Shown piece by piece: positions 43,193-50,996 of a DNA stretch of 64,000 nucleotides. The first letter of the stretch is position 1, and each line of letters begins with the position of its first letter. The DNA is from Acidimicrobiales bacterium. Lineage in GTDB: Bacteria > Actinomycetota > Acidimicrobiia > Acidimicrobiales > Aldehydirespiratoraceae. The notes beneath the pieces are model-generated. The model worked only from the letters and a program-made list of their open reading frames with translations, was not told where the DNA came from and did not search any database. The stretch lies in contig JAWKIR010000003.1 in assembly GCA_041394245.1 (NCBI GenBank), positions 682,001 through 746,000 of the forward strand, given 5' to 3'. The position numbers and the translations under genes are program-made.

Positions 43193-44347
43193 TCAGGCGC
43201 AGCCCTCGCCGCGGCCCAGCTGTGTCTGCAGGCCGGCCTCGTAGCTCGTGACCGTGAGTGTCTCGTGGTCGATCCGGAAGAACATGCCGAGGTGCTGCTC
43301 GGTCGGGTCCCTCGGCGTGAAGAGGTAGTCCTCGGTCCCGGAGTACTCGTTCAAGCGGGTCGAGAGCCGGTCGTCGCCGAGTGCATCGCGGAGTTCGTCG
43401 ACGGAGGTACCCACCCCGATTCCCGACGGCGTGCGATGGGACCCGTCGATGAGGACCGCGCCGACCGATGCCGTGTCGAGCGACTCGCTGGCGGATGAGA
43501 TCGTGAACCCAAGCCCAGGAGAGAGCCACCCATAGCCGCAGCCCCCGCTGGCTTCGCCCCATTCGACCGCCACAAATGCGTTCCCCGTGGCGTCGGCTAC
43601 TTCCTGCGGCGACATCCCGGCGCGGAACGCCCCGACTCCGGCGACGCTCACGGGGTCGTCGTCGGCGATCGGTGCCCCGTTGGTCGGGTCACCCGGGACG
43701 TACACCGCGGGGCTTTCGGGTGGCCCGGACCACTCGACCGGACCGATGAAGGCCACGCCTTCGACGGCGGAGGCGAAGCCGCTGTCGAGGGGGAAGTCGT
43801 CTCCGAGACCGAAGGTCAGAGTGTCGTACAAGGTCGAGTCGAAGGATCCTTCTGGTCGCGGAGCGGTGACCATGAAGACGGCACGCTCACCACGGTCGAG
43901 CACCGGCGACCCGGGCGCGTAGTCGAGGGGGCCGCCAATGGGCACCGTGTCGCCGCGGATGAGGAAGCCCGGATCCTGCAGGCCACAGGGGCTATCGGAG
44001 ATGTTGATCACGAAGAGGACGTTGACACTGAGACTGCGCGACGGTTCTCTTGGATAACCCGGGACAGCGAAGAGATCCGTGGCCGGCGCGCACGGCCGGA
44101 GGTCGACGGGCGGTCTGGGGACGACGAAGGCCGACCCGTCAGGCGAACCGGTCGTGGTGGTGGGATCGGTCGTCGGATAGTCGGGCAACGTCGTGGTCGG
44201 GGTCCTGGTGGTGGTCGTTGACAGGACCAGGGACGGAGGAGTCGACGACAACTGGTCGGACAGCGCCGGCGAGGGGTCGTCTGTGCACGAGGCCGCGCTC
44301 AACCACAGCGAGGCCAGGACCATGAGGAAGCGCCGCCGCGTCGGCAT
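43193..44347 (-). CDS. Lipoprotein of unknown function with Thr-rich linker
   Basis: The 384-residue protein has a lipoprotein signal (LMVLASLWLSAASCTDD), a 40-residue Thr/Pro linker (STTTTRTPTTTLPDYPTT), and a folded region with paired cysteines (CGLQDPGF and DLRPCAP). The remainder has beta-rich phrases and ends GRGEGCA. No catalytic motif is recognised. ATG 44347 is 8 bases from TAGCTT. Convergent with the MBL gene; the stops are 7 bases apart. Confidence 0.55.
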   Translation of the reverse strand: MPTRRRFLMVLASLWLSAASCTDDPSPALSDQLSSTPPSLVLSTTTTRTPTTTLPDYPTTDPTTTTGSPDGSAFVVPRPPVDLRPCAPATDLFAVPGYPREPSRSLSVNVLFVINISDSPCGLQDPGFLIRGDTVPIGGPLDYAPGSPVLDRGERAVFMVTAPRPEGSFDSTLYDTLTFGLGDDFPLDSGFASAVEGVAFIGPVEWSGPPESPAVYVPGDPTNGAPIADDDPVSVAGVGAFRAGMSPQEVADATGNAFVAVEWGEASGGCGYGWLSPGLGFTISSASESLDTASVGAVLIDGSHRTPSGIGVGTSVDELRDALGDDRLSTRLNEYSGTEDYLFTPRDPTEQHLGMFFRIDHETLTVTSYEAGLQTQLGRGEGCA

Positions 44348-44355
44348 GGTCCTTG

Positions 44356-44361
44356 AAGCTA
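44356..44361 (-). promoter_or_regulatory. Leaderless -10 box of the 43193 lipoprotein gene
   Basis: TAGCTT on the minus strand, 8 bases from ATG 44347. It is 21 bp away from the surE-like -10 box on the other strand. Confidence 0.5.
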
Positions 44362-44382
44362 CTGCCTTCCGTCGCTCCGAAC

Positions 44383-44388
44383 TAGGGT
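44383..44388 (+). promoter_or_regulatory. Leaderless -10 box of the SurE-like gene
   Basis: TAGGGT, 6 bases before ATG 44395. Confidence 0.55.
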
Positions 44389-44394
44389 CCCCGC

Positions 44395-45279
44395 ATGCGC
44401 CGTTCGTGCTCCGCCCTCCTGCTCACACTCACCCTGGTCCTCGTTGCGGCGTCGTGTGGTGACGACGGCGGGTCCACCGCCGATCCGGCCATCGAGTCCA
44501 CGACCACCACCGAGGGGGTCACCTCCACAACCGTTCCGGAGGCGCCGGCGACCACGACGACCACCGCAGCACCGACCACCACGACCACCGCCGCTCCCGA
44601 GCCGCTGCTCGTGCTGGTGAGCAACGACGACGGTGTCGACGCACCCGGCATCGACGCCGTGGTGGAGATGTTGATCGCTCGGGGCGATGTCGAGGTCGTG
44701 GTCGTCGCCCCCGACGGCAACCGCAGTGGCAGCTCCGACACCACCACCGAAGACGGTGAGGTCACCGCCGTCGAGGCGACGACCGCCAGTGGCTACCCGG
44801 CAGTCGCCGTGAGCGGATTCCCGGCCGACGCCGTCATCCACGCCCTCGACGTCATGGGGATCGAACCCGACCTCGTCATCAGCGGCATCAACGAGGGCGC
44901 CAACATCGGACCGTTCAGCGAGCTCTCGGGCACCGTCGGTGCTGCCCGGACCGGCGCCCGCGCCGGCTACCCGGCCCTGGCCGCGAGCTCGGGTCTCGGC
45001 GAGCCGGTCGACTTCCCGGCCGGGGCCGCGGCCGTGTCCGACTGGCTCGACGACAACATCGAGGCGCTGCGCGACGACCCTGCGGCCTTCGTGGAGAGCC
45101 TCAACATCCCGAGCTGCGCCGAGGGCGAGGTCCGTGGCGTGCTCGAGGTCCCGACGGCAACCGACTTCGCCGGACGGGACGCGCTGGCTTCGGACTGTCT
45201 CAGCGAGGCGACCGACGCCGCCGACGACGTCGACGCCTTCAACTTCGGCTACGCCAGTCTCGCCGTCCTGACCTTCTGA
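44395..45279 (+). CDS. surE: SurE-family nucleotidase with lipoprotein signal
   Basis: The 294-residue protein starts with a lipoprotein signal (LTLVLVAASCGDDGG) and a long Thr-rich linker (residues of about 30-68). A SurE domain follows: VSNDDGVDAPGIDAVVE (metal Asp-Asp), VVVAPDGNRSGSS, DLVISGINEGANIG and LSGTVGAARTGARAG. SurE dephosphorylates 5'- and 3'-nucleotides and is normally cytosolic; here the signal and linker imply an outer-face enzyme. It may scavenge extracellular nucleotides, but the family metal site is intact only if Asp, Asn and Ser are all present, which they appear to be. Confidence 0.85.
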   Translation: MRRSCSALLLTLTLVLVAASCGDDGGSTADPAIESTTTTEGVTSTTVPEAPATTTTTAAPTTTTTAAPEPLLVLVSNDDGVDAPGIDAVVEMLIARGDVEVVVVAPDGNRSGSSDTTTEDGEVTAVEATTASGYPAVAVSGFPADAVIHALDVMGIEPDLVISGINEGANIGPFSELSGTVGAARTGARAGYPALAASSGLGEPVDFPAGAAAVSDWLDDNIEALRDDPAAFVESLNIPSCAEGEVRGVLEVPTATDFAGRDALASDCLSEATDAADDVDAFNFGYASLAVLTF

Positions 45280-45300
45280 GCCTGAGCCTCCCCGGGCCCG

Positions 45301-45347
45301 CTCAGTAGGCGTCCATGTCACCGACGCCTCAGTAGGCGTCCATGTCG
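45301..45347. repeat. Tandem duplication of a gene end
   Basis: The 19-base unit CTCAGTAGGCGTCCATGTC occurs at 45301-45319 and 45329-45347, separated by 9 bases. On the minus strand each copy encodes the last residues and stop of the GNAT-like gene (DMDAY-stop), so a copy of the 3' end was left just beyond the real stop. Confidence 0.75.
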
Positions 45348-46342
45348 AGGAACTCGAAGGTGTCGAGGACGATCGCGTCCTGGTCGACCTCGGTGTCGAG
45401 GTGGCGGATGATCAGGTTCAACGGTGACGGTTGGAGTCGGCGCGGCGGTCGGATGCCGCGCACAGCGACCGATGCGTTGAACCCGGCGTAGACGGCGAAG
45501 CCGGCGCGGTGGAACCGGGTGGCGGTGCGGATGGCCCGGGTGGCGTCGATGGCGGCGTTGCCGCCGGCCATGGGGAACACCTTGAGCACGACGCACGCCG
45601 GGATCGGCCCGAGGTGCGAAACCGTGGTGATGAGTGCGACGTCGTCGGCCTGGTGCACGAAGTAGCGGGTCTCGGGGCAGGCGAGTCGCCAGCGCAGGAC
45701 CTCGGGCGTGTAGTCGGTGGCCCAGCCGGTGACCCGATGTCGATCGACCGTGGCGGCGAACTCCTCGAAGGCCGGCGAGTCGAGCCAGTTGGCGTCGATC
45801 TCGGCGTGGGTCATGCGTCGTCGGCCCCGTCCGAGCGGTTGCACCACTCGAACGGGGAGTGGACCGACGAGGCGCCATCCCATGTATTTCACGACAGCAC
45901 CCGTCGACTTCTCGTTGGTGACGCCGACGACGAACGAGCGCCCGTCGGCCGCGGCCTCCTCGTAGATCTCGAGCCCGATGCGGGTGAAGTGGCGGGCCCG
46001 CTGGTGGTCGTGGTGGACGACGGCATTGAGCGACCACGCCCCGTCGGTGTGCTCACCGCCCGGACCGCGGTAGCGGCGGGGCATGTTGGCGTAGTGGGCG
46101 ACGAGCTTCGTGGTCGGGCCGTCGGCCACCTGCTGGTGCCGTTCCCACGCTCGTCCGAGCGGGTTCTCCCGGTAGGCCCAGCGCAGGTAGTCGCTCGAGA
46201 CGAATCGGGGGTCGGGGAGTTCACCGTCGAGGAGGGCGGTCGCGGCATCGAGGATCGCGGGGTCGTCGGAACGGCCGTCGATCGTCCAGCCCTCGACACC
46301 GTCGTGGACGGTTGCCCCGTCGGGAGGTAGCGGCGTCGTCAT
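45329..46342 (-). CDS. GNAT-like acetyltransferase family protein
   Basis: The 337-residue protein shows a GNAT-like core: VVHHDHQRARHFTRIGLEIYEEAAADG (a coenzyme A-loop-like stretch), SFVVGVTNEKSTGAVVKYMGWRLVG, and VALITTVSHLG. The N-terminus SSDYLRWAYRENPLG is common in the family found next to polysaccharide genes. The signature Q-x-x-G-x-G/A pyrophosphate loop is not plain, so catalysis is unproven. ATG 46342 is 7 bases from TACCGT; a TTG one codon earlier is less likely. Convergent with the SurE gene. Confidence 0.55.
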   Translation of the reverse strand: MTTPLPPDGATVHDGVEGWTIDGRSDDPAILDAATALLDGELPDPRFVSSDYLRWAYRENPLGRAWERHQQVADGPTTKLVAHYANMPRRYRGPGGEHTDGAWSLNAVVHHDHQRARHFTRIGLEIYEEAAADGRSFVVGVTNEKSTGAVVKYMGWRLVGPLPVRVVQPLGRGRRRMTHAEIDANWLDSPAFEEFAATVDRHRVTGWATDYTPEVLRWRLACPETRYFVHQADDVALITTVSHLGPIPACVVLKVFPMAGGNAAIDATRAIRTATRFHRAGFAVYAGFNASVAVRGIRPPRRLQPSPLNLIIRHLDTEVDQDAIVLDTFEFLDMDAY

Positions 46343-46349
46343 CAACGGG

Positions 46350-46355
46350 ACGGTA
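46350..46355 (-). promoter_or_regulatory. Leaderless -10 box of the GNAT-like gene
   Basis: TACCGT on the minus strand, 7 bases from ATG 46342. Confidence 0.5.
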
Positions 46356-46385
46356 CCGTGCGCTCACCGAGAGCCGGGAGCACGC

Positions 46386-47690
46386 GTGTCCGAACTGATC
46401 GAACTGTCCTCGAGGATCATCGACCGCGGCGTGGCCGACGAGCCGATGAACCGCATCACTTTCGAGCTCTCCGAGATCGCCGACGGCGTGTCGGTCGTCG
46501 AGGCGTTCAGTCACATCTGGAGCGTCGACACCGGCGACGGACTGGTCCTCGTCGATGCGAGCGGGTCGCTGTCGGGGACGCGCTGCATCGATGCGATCCG
46601 GGCGTGGCGCGAGGATCGGGTTCACACGATCGTGTACACCCACGGCCATGCCGACCATGTCGGCGGCAGCCCGGCGATCTTCGCCGACGCGGTGCAGCGC
46701 GGGCATGCGGTGCCCGATGTCGTCGCCCACGAGGCGGTGCACGATCGGTTCCGGCGCTATCGCGACACCGCGGGCTGGAACCTGGCGATCAACTCGCGCC
46801 AGTTCGGCGGGACGAAGCTCGACCCGAACTTCATGGGCGTGGGCGACTGGCGCTATCTCCCCGACGACGTGGCCGAGCCGACCATCACGCACGACGACGG
46901 GATGGAGCTGACGATCGGCGACACACACTTCGAGCTCCATCACGCCAACGGCGAGACCGACGACCACACCTGGCTCTGGGACCCCGCTCGCAAGGCGGTC
47001 TACGTGGGCGACCTGTTCATGTGGAACTTCCCCAACGCCGGCAACCCGCAGAAGGTGCAGCGGTTCGCCGGCGACTGGGCGACGGCCCTGCGCGACATGA
47101 TGGCGAAGGGTCCGGAGTTAATGCTGCCGGCCCACGGCCTGCCGGTCGAGGGTGCCGACCGGGTTGCCCGGGTGCTGGGCGACGCGGCAGGCGCGCTCGA
47201 GTACCTGGTCGAGGAGACGGTGACCCTGATGAACCAGGGCGCCACGCTCGACACCATCGTCAACACGGTGCGGCTGCCCGACCGCTATCGGGAGCTGCCG
47301 TATCTCGCCCCGACCTACGACGAGCCCGAGTTCGTGGTGCGCAACATCTATCGGCTCTACGGGGGATGGTGGGACGGTGACCCGTCGACATTGCACCCTG
47401 CGCCCAAGGCTGCGCTCGGGGCCGAGGTCGCCGCTCTGGCCGGCGGGGCGACCGCCCTCGCCCGGCGGGCACTCGAGCTCGTGGAATCGGGCGACCTCGC
47501 CGTCGCCGCCCATCTCGTGGAGATGGCGACGATGGCCGAACCCGGCAATCGGGAGGTCCACGAGATCCGCACGGAGGTCTATGGCGCCCGCCGCAGCGTC
47601 GCCACGTCGCTGATGGCGCGTGGGATCTACAAGAGCGCGGTCAACATGTCGATCGAAGCGCTCGAAGCGGGCGGTTCAGCTGCGCAGTGA
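46386..47690 (+). CDS. MBL-fold hydrolase, alkyl/aryl sulfatase-like
   Basis: The 434-residue protein has the metal motif VYTHGHADHVGG, then ELHHANGETDDHTWLWDP and YVGDLFMWNFPNAGNP, as in SdsA1-type sulfatases. A helical region follows (residues of about 280-434) resembling the dimerisation domain (GGWWDGDPSTLHP, AAHLVEMATMAEPGNREVHEIR). The C-terminal SCP2-like domain of full-length sulfatases is absent. It may hydrolyse an alkyl sulfate or act on another ester. GTG 46386 follows a GGGAG site at 46374-46378. The last 15 bases overlap the convergent membrane-protein gene. Confidence 0.75.
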   Translation: MSELIELSSRIIDRGVADEPMNRITFELSEIADGVSVVEAFSHIWSVDTGDGLVLVDASGSLSGTRCIDAIRAWREDRVHTIVYTHGHADHVGGSPAIFADAVQRGHAVPDVVAHEAVHDRFRRYRDTAGWNLAINSRQFGGTKLDPNFMGVGDWRYLPDDVAEPTITHDDGMELTIGDTHFELHHANGETDDHTWLWDPARKAVYVGDLFMWNFPNAGNPQKVQRFAGDWATALRDMMAKGPELMLPAHGLPVEGADRVARVLGDAAGALEYLVEETVTLMNQGATLDTIVNTVRLPDRYRELPYLAPTYDEPEFVVRNIYRLYGGWWDGDPSTLHPAPKAALGAEVAALAGGATALARRALELVESGDLAVAAHLVEMATMAEPGNREVHEIRTEVYGARRSVATSLMARGIYKSAVNMSIEALEAGGSAAQ

Positions 47691-48197
47691 CGCCACCGGA
47701 TCGTTGACCGGGCGGAAGTCGTCGCCGGCAATGGTGACGGGTGTGGCGAGGATCACCAGGTCGCCCGAGCTGAGCAGGGCCTGAACCCGGCCGCCTCCGT
47801 CGCGCCCGATCTCTTCGACCCGCAGCCACGCACCGTCTCGATGGATCCAGTTGCCGACGCGCACCAGTTCGGGCGGGAGGACCGCGGCCGGGCGAACCCG
47901 CACCGGCGGAGTCGGCGGCGCCTGGCGCAGCAGCCGGATCGACGGGACGAGGATGGCCAGTGAGCCGAGCGCACACATGATGCTGACGAGCATGACGGTC
48001 TGGTCGCCCTCACCGAGCGCGCCGCTGACCGCCAGGCTGAGACCGGCGCCGAGTACCAGCGCGGCGACGACGACGAGGCCGATCGTGCCGAGGCGATCGT
48101 CGTCCTCACTGCGCGGCCCTTCGACCAGTCGACCGCTCTCGGCGTATTCGAGGATCTGCGAGGTCACGTTGCGTGGCCGTCGTTCAACCCAACCCAT
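47676..48197 (-). CDS. Two-helix membrane protein of unknown function
   Basis: The 173-residue protein has two adjacent transmembrane helices (residues of about 37-58 and 66-84), then a soluble part with VRVGNWIHRDGAWLRVEEIGRDGGGRVQALL, resembling a small beta-barrel. An AAGGAA site sits just upstream of ATG 48197; the longer frame reaching 48359 has no family support. It ends 15 bases inside the end of the MBL gene on the other strand. Function unknown. Confidence 0.55.
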   Translation of the reverse strand: MGWVERRPRNVTSQILEYAESGRLVEGPRSEDDDRLGTIGLVVVAALVLGAGLSLAVSGALGEGDQTVMLVSIMCALGSLAILVPSIRLLRQAPPTPPVRVRPAAVLPPELVRVGNWIHRDGAWLRVEEIGRDGGGRVQALLSSGDLVILATPVTIAGDDFRPVNDPVASLRS

Positions 48198-48318
48198 CTG
48201 TTTCCTTGTCGGTGATCGCCCGTGAAACGCCGCTGCGAAAGGGTGGCACACGATCCGCCGCAGCGCCAGTGGTGGCATCGGCAACCGGTGCAGCAGGCCG
48301 GGACGGAGCTGGAATCGA
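48198..48318. other. Spacer between a membrane-protein gene and the tRNA-Leu terminator
   Basis: No gene or clear site is seen. Longer reading frames across it are extensions of the neighbouring gene without similarity or codon bias. Confidence 0.4.
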
Positions 48319-48350
48319 GAAACCCCCGAACCTGAGGGTTCGAGGGTTTC
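48319..48350 (-). terminator. Hairpin after tRNA-Leu
   Basis: Arms 48319-48332 and 48337-48350 match at 13 of 14 positions around a 4-base loop, 24 bases past the tRNA 3' end. Probably its terminator. Confidence 0.55.
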
Positions 48351-48374
48351 CGATGTCATGACACATCACAATCG

Positions 48375-48458
48375 TGCGCGAGGGGGGACTTGAACCCCCA
48401 CACCCTTTCGGGCACAGGCACCTGAAGCCTGCGCGTCTGCCAATTCCGCCACTCGCGC
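48375..48458 (-). tRNA. tRNA-Leu (anticodon CAG), no encoded CCA
   Basis: Acceptor stem GCGCGAG/CTCGCGC with discriminator A. The anticodon arm CAGGC-TTCAGGT-GCCTG gives CAG, which reads CUG. The long variable arm is typical of leucine tRNA, and the T arm holds GGTTCAAGTCC. The bases after the discriminator are CGA, so CCA must be added by enzyme, unlike the tRNA-Ser in this window. Confidence 0.95.
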
Positions 48459-48569
48459 GTGGCCGTTCACCGAGATGAACGTCCTCCGAGGCTAGCGCGG
48501 TCCCGCGCGAGTTCGCCCACGATCGCGGCCTTCATTGCTGAGCGCATCCGAGTGATTCCGGCACGGCGC

Positions 48570-48575
48570 TAACCT
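48570..48575 (+). promoter_or_regulatory. Leaderless -10 box of fhaA
   Basis: TAACCT, 6 bases before GTG 48582. Confidence 0.55.
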
Positions 48576-48581
48576 CCGGGC

Positions 48582-49235
48582 GTGGGCCTGCGATCAGTGG
48601 AACGACGCCTCGAGCGCTTTGTGGAGGGAACGGTCGGCCGGTTCTTCCGTGGCGGCGTGCGTCCGGTCGAGATCGGCCATCGGATCGCTCGCGTGATGGC
48701 CGACTCCCGCAGCGTCGGCGTCAAGGGTCAACCGGTGGTCGCGAACCACTTCACGGTGCGACTCGCGCCCGACGACCTGGAGCGGTTCGTCGAGGTGAAG
48801 GACTCGCTCGGCCGTGAGCTCTGCGACGCAACGCGAGATCACGCGAGGGAGGAGGGCTGGACCTTCATGGGCCCGGTCCAGGTCGAGATCGAGGCCGACG
48901 ACACGGTTCGGGCCGGCGCCATCGAGGTGACGGGCCGGATGAAGGAGGCCGACGGTGGCGTCGGGGTGCTCCTCCTGCCGACCGGGCAACAGGTCGTGCT
49001 GGGCGAGTTCACCGTCACGATGGGTCGGCTGCCGGAATGCACCATCTCGTTCGACGATCCCAATATCAGCCGGGAGCACGCGCGGATCCGTCCCGACGGT
49101 GATGGCTTCGTCCTCACCGACAGCGGCTCCACCAACGGCACGCTGGTCAACGGTGTGCCCATCACATCCCACCGTCTCGCCGACGGCGACCGGATCGGTG
49201 TCGGTGCCACGACGATCGAGTTCCGGGCCGGCTGA
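48582..49235 (+). CDS. fhaA: FhaA-like FHA-domain protein (DUF3662 plus FHA)
   Basis: The 217-residue protein has the N-terminal FhaA domain (RRLERFVEGTVGRFFRGGVRPVEIGHRI) and a C-terminal FHA fold (TMGRLPECTISFDDPNISREHARIRP, SGSTNGTLVNG). In mycobacteria FhaA binds phosphorylated MviN and other wall-synthesis proteins. It is shorter than the mycobacterial protein, which has a long linker between domains. It leads the fhaA-fhaB-pstP-rodA-pbpA order, and starts 6 bases after a TAACCT box. Confidence 0.9.
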   Translation: MGLRSVERRLERFVEGTVGRFFRGGVRPVEIGHRIARVMADSRSVGVKGQPVVANHFTVRLAPDDLERFVEVKDSLGRELCDATRDHAREEGWTFMGPVQVEIEADDTVRAGAIEVTGRMKEADGGVGVLLLPTGQQVVLGEFTVTMGRLPECTISFDDPNISREHARIRPDGDGFVLTDSGSTNGTLVNGVPITSHRLADGDRIGVGATTIEFRAG

Positions 49236-49281
49236 ACCCACCGGGTTGGTGGCGCGTCACTTGTCGGGCGGCGCGCAGCGT

Positions 49282-49287
49282 TAGTCT
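49282..49287 (+). promoter_or_regulatory. -10 box of fhaB
   Basis: TAGTCT, 9 bases before GTG 49297. Confidence 0.5.
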
Positions 49288-49296
49288 CGGCGGACC

Positions 49297-49806
49297 GTGT
49301 CGGACCAGCTCTTCATCGTCCTCCGGGTGTGTCTTCTTGCCCTCGTCTATCTCGTCTTCCTGCGCGTCCTGAGGGCCGTCTGGGTCGAGCTGCGAGCCGA
49401 GTCGGCCGTCGCAGCCGGGCCGGCCCCCGGTTCTTCCCCGGCGCCCCGCCCTGCGCCGCCTCGGCGCAGCCCCGCCCCGGCGCCGTCACCGGCGCCGTCG
49501 GCGACCACGGCGGCGTCGGGCACCGCCCGCCTCGTCGTCGTCGCCCCCGGCGCGCTCGCCGGGCGGAGCTTCACTCTCGAGGGTGAGACGACGATCGGTC
49601 GTGGCGCCGGATGCGGCGTGTCGATCGACGACGCCCACGTCTCGAAGCTGCACGCCCGCCTCTCGCCGGACGGCGGGGGGTGGACGCTCGAGGACCTCGG
49701 CTCGACCAACGGCACGGTTCTCGACGGCGAGATGATCACCCGTCCGACCCCGATCCGGCGCGGTGGGCGCATCACCATCGGCGAACTCGTGCTGGAGCTG
49801 GCATGA
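49297..49806 (+). CDS. fhaB: FhaB-like membrane-anchored FHA-domain protein
   Basis: The 169-residue protein has an N-terminal transmembrane segment (LFIVLRVCLLALVYLVFLRVL), a Pro/Ala/Ser linker (residues of about 38-75) and a C-terminal FHA domain with TTIGRGAGCGVSIDDAHVSKLHARL and LEDLGSTNGTVLDG, including the phosphothreonine-binding Arg, Ser and Asn. FhaB in mycobacteria couples the kinases with cell-division proteins. Its stop overlaps pstP (ATGA). Confidence 0.9.
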   Translation: MSDQLFIVLRVCLLALVYLVFLRVLRAVWVELRAESAVAAGPAPGSSPAPRPAPPRRSPAPAPSPAPSATTAASGTARLVVVAPGALAGRSFTLEGETTIGRGAGCGVSIDDAHVSKLHARLSPDGGGWTLEDLGSTNGTVLDGEMITRPTPIRRGGRITIGELVLELA

Positions 49807-50996
49807 CCGAGTTCCGGTGGGGAACGGCCACCGACGTCGGCCGGGTGCGCAGCGCCAACCAGGACCAGCTCCTGACGATGGCGCCCGTGTTCGTCGTGGC
49901 CGACGGCATGGGCGGTCACAACGGCGGTGAGGTCGCGGCGGCGATCGCGGTCGACGAGATGGCCAAGGCCGCCGGCGTGGGATCGGTCGACGACCTCATC
50001 GAGGCGGTGCAGCGAGCCAACCGCGAGATCGTGGACCGGTCCCGGCTGGATCCCGAGCTCCGCGGCATGGGCACCACGCTCGTCGCCCTCGTCGAGATGG
50101 CGACCGACGACGACACCGGGCCGCGGCTGGGCGTCGCCAATGTCGGTGACTCGAGGCTCTACCGAGTCGCCGACGACGGGGTCGAGCAGATCACCGAGGA
50201 CCACACGCTGGTCGAGGCGCTGGTGCGCGACGGGCGACTGAGCGCCGAGGACGCGTTGACCCACCCGCAACGCAACATCGTGACCCGGGCGCTCGGCATC
50301 GACGAGAAGGTGTTGGTCGACACCTGGGAGCTCGCTCCCGTCGAGGGTGATCGTTACCTGCTGTGCAGCGACGGCCTCTTCAACGAGCTCACCCCGAGCG
50401 AGATGCACGAGCTGGCCTCGGAGTTCGACGACCCGGCCGATGCCGCGGTGGCGTTGGTGAACGCAGCGTGCGATGCCGGCGGCCGAGACAATGTCACCGT
50501 CGTGATCGTCGACGTGGTCGAGACCGACGAGATCGAAGGGGTGCCCGTCGACCGCATCCTCTCGACCCACAAGGCGGTGCCCGACAGCGTGCTGCGCCTC
50601 GATCCGCCGGTGCAGACCGGACCGAACGATCCCCATCCCGACGAGATCCTCGTCGACCGCACCGTGACCAAGGCACCCTTCGTGACCTGGCGGCTCGGGG
50701 TCTTCGTCGGTGCGGTGCTGCTCGTGCTCGGCGTGCTCGTCGCCTCGGTCGTCGCCTACGCCCGCTCTGCGTATTTCGTCGGCCTCGACGGTGAGGAGGT
50801 CGTCATCTATCGCGGTCGTCCCGACGGCGTCCTCTGGTTCGATCCCACCGTCGAGGAACCGGTCGTGCTCACGGTCGCCGAACTCGAACCCGACGACCTC
50901 CGCGAGGTGGCCGACGGGGTCGAGTTCGACACGATCGACGAGGCCCGCGCCTACGCCGACGCCCTGCTCCAACGAGCCAGCACCGACGACCCGTGA
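49803..50996 (+). CDS. pstP: PP2C-type serine/threonine phosphatase (PstP-like)
   Basis: The 397-residue protein has PP2C motifs: TDVGRVRSANQDQLL, VFVVADGMGGHNGGEVA, GMGTTLVAL, LGVANVGDSRLYRV, LCSDGLFNEL and GGRDNVTVVIVDV. A transmembrane helix (WRLGVFVGAVLLVLGVLVAS, residues of about 299-320) separates it from an outside C-terminal domain. It reverses kinase phosphorylation in the same cluster. Overlaps fhaB and rodA by 4 bases each, so it is translationally coupled. Confidence 0.92.
   Translation: MTEFRWGTATDVGRVRSANQDQLLTMAPVFVVADGMGGHNGGEVAAAIAVDEMAKAAGVGSVDDLIEAVQRANREIVDRSRLDPELRGMGTTLVALVEMATDDDTGPRLGVANVGDSRLYRVADDGVEQITEDHTLVEALVRDGRLSAEDALTHPQRNIVTRALGIDEKVLVDTWELAPVEGDRYLLCSDGLFNELTPSEMHELASEFDDPADAAVALVNAACDAGGRDNVTVVIVDVVETDEIEGVPVDRILSTHKAVPDSVLRLDPPVQTGPNDPHPDEILVDRTVTKAPFVTWRLGVFVGAVLLVLGVLVASVVAYARSAYFVGLDGEEVVIYRGRPDGVLWFDPTVEEPVVLTVAELEPDDLREVADGVEFDTIDEARAYADALLQRASTDDP

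Noticed and set aside
45301..45347. Attachment-site direct repeats
   Set aside because: The repeats are only 28 bp apart with no integrase or tRNA, and duplicate a gene end.
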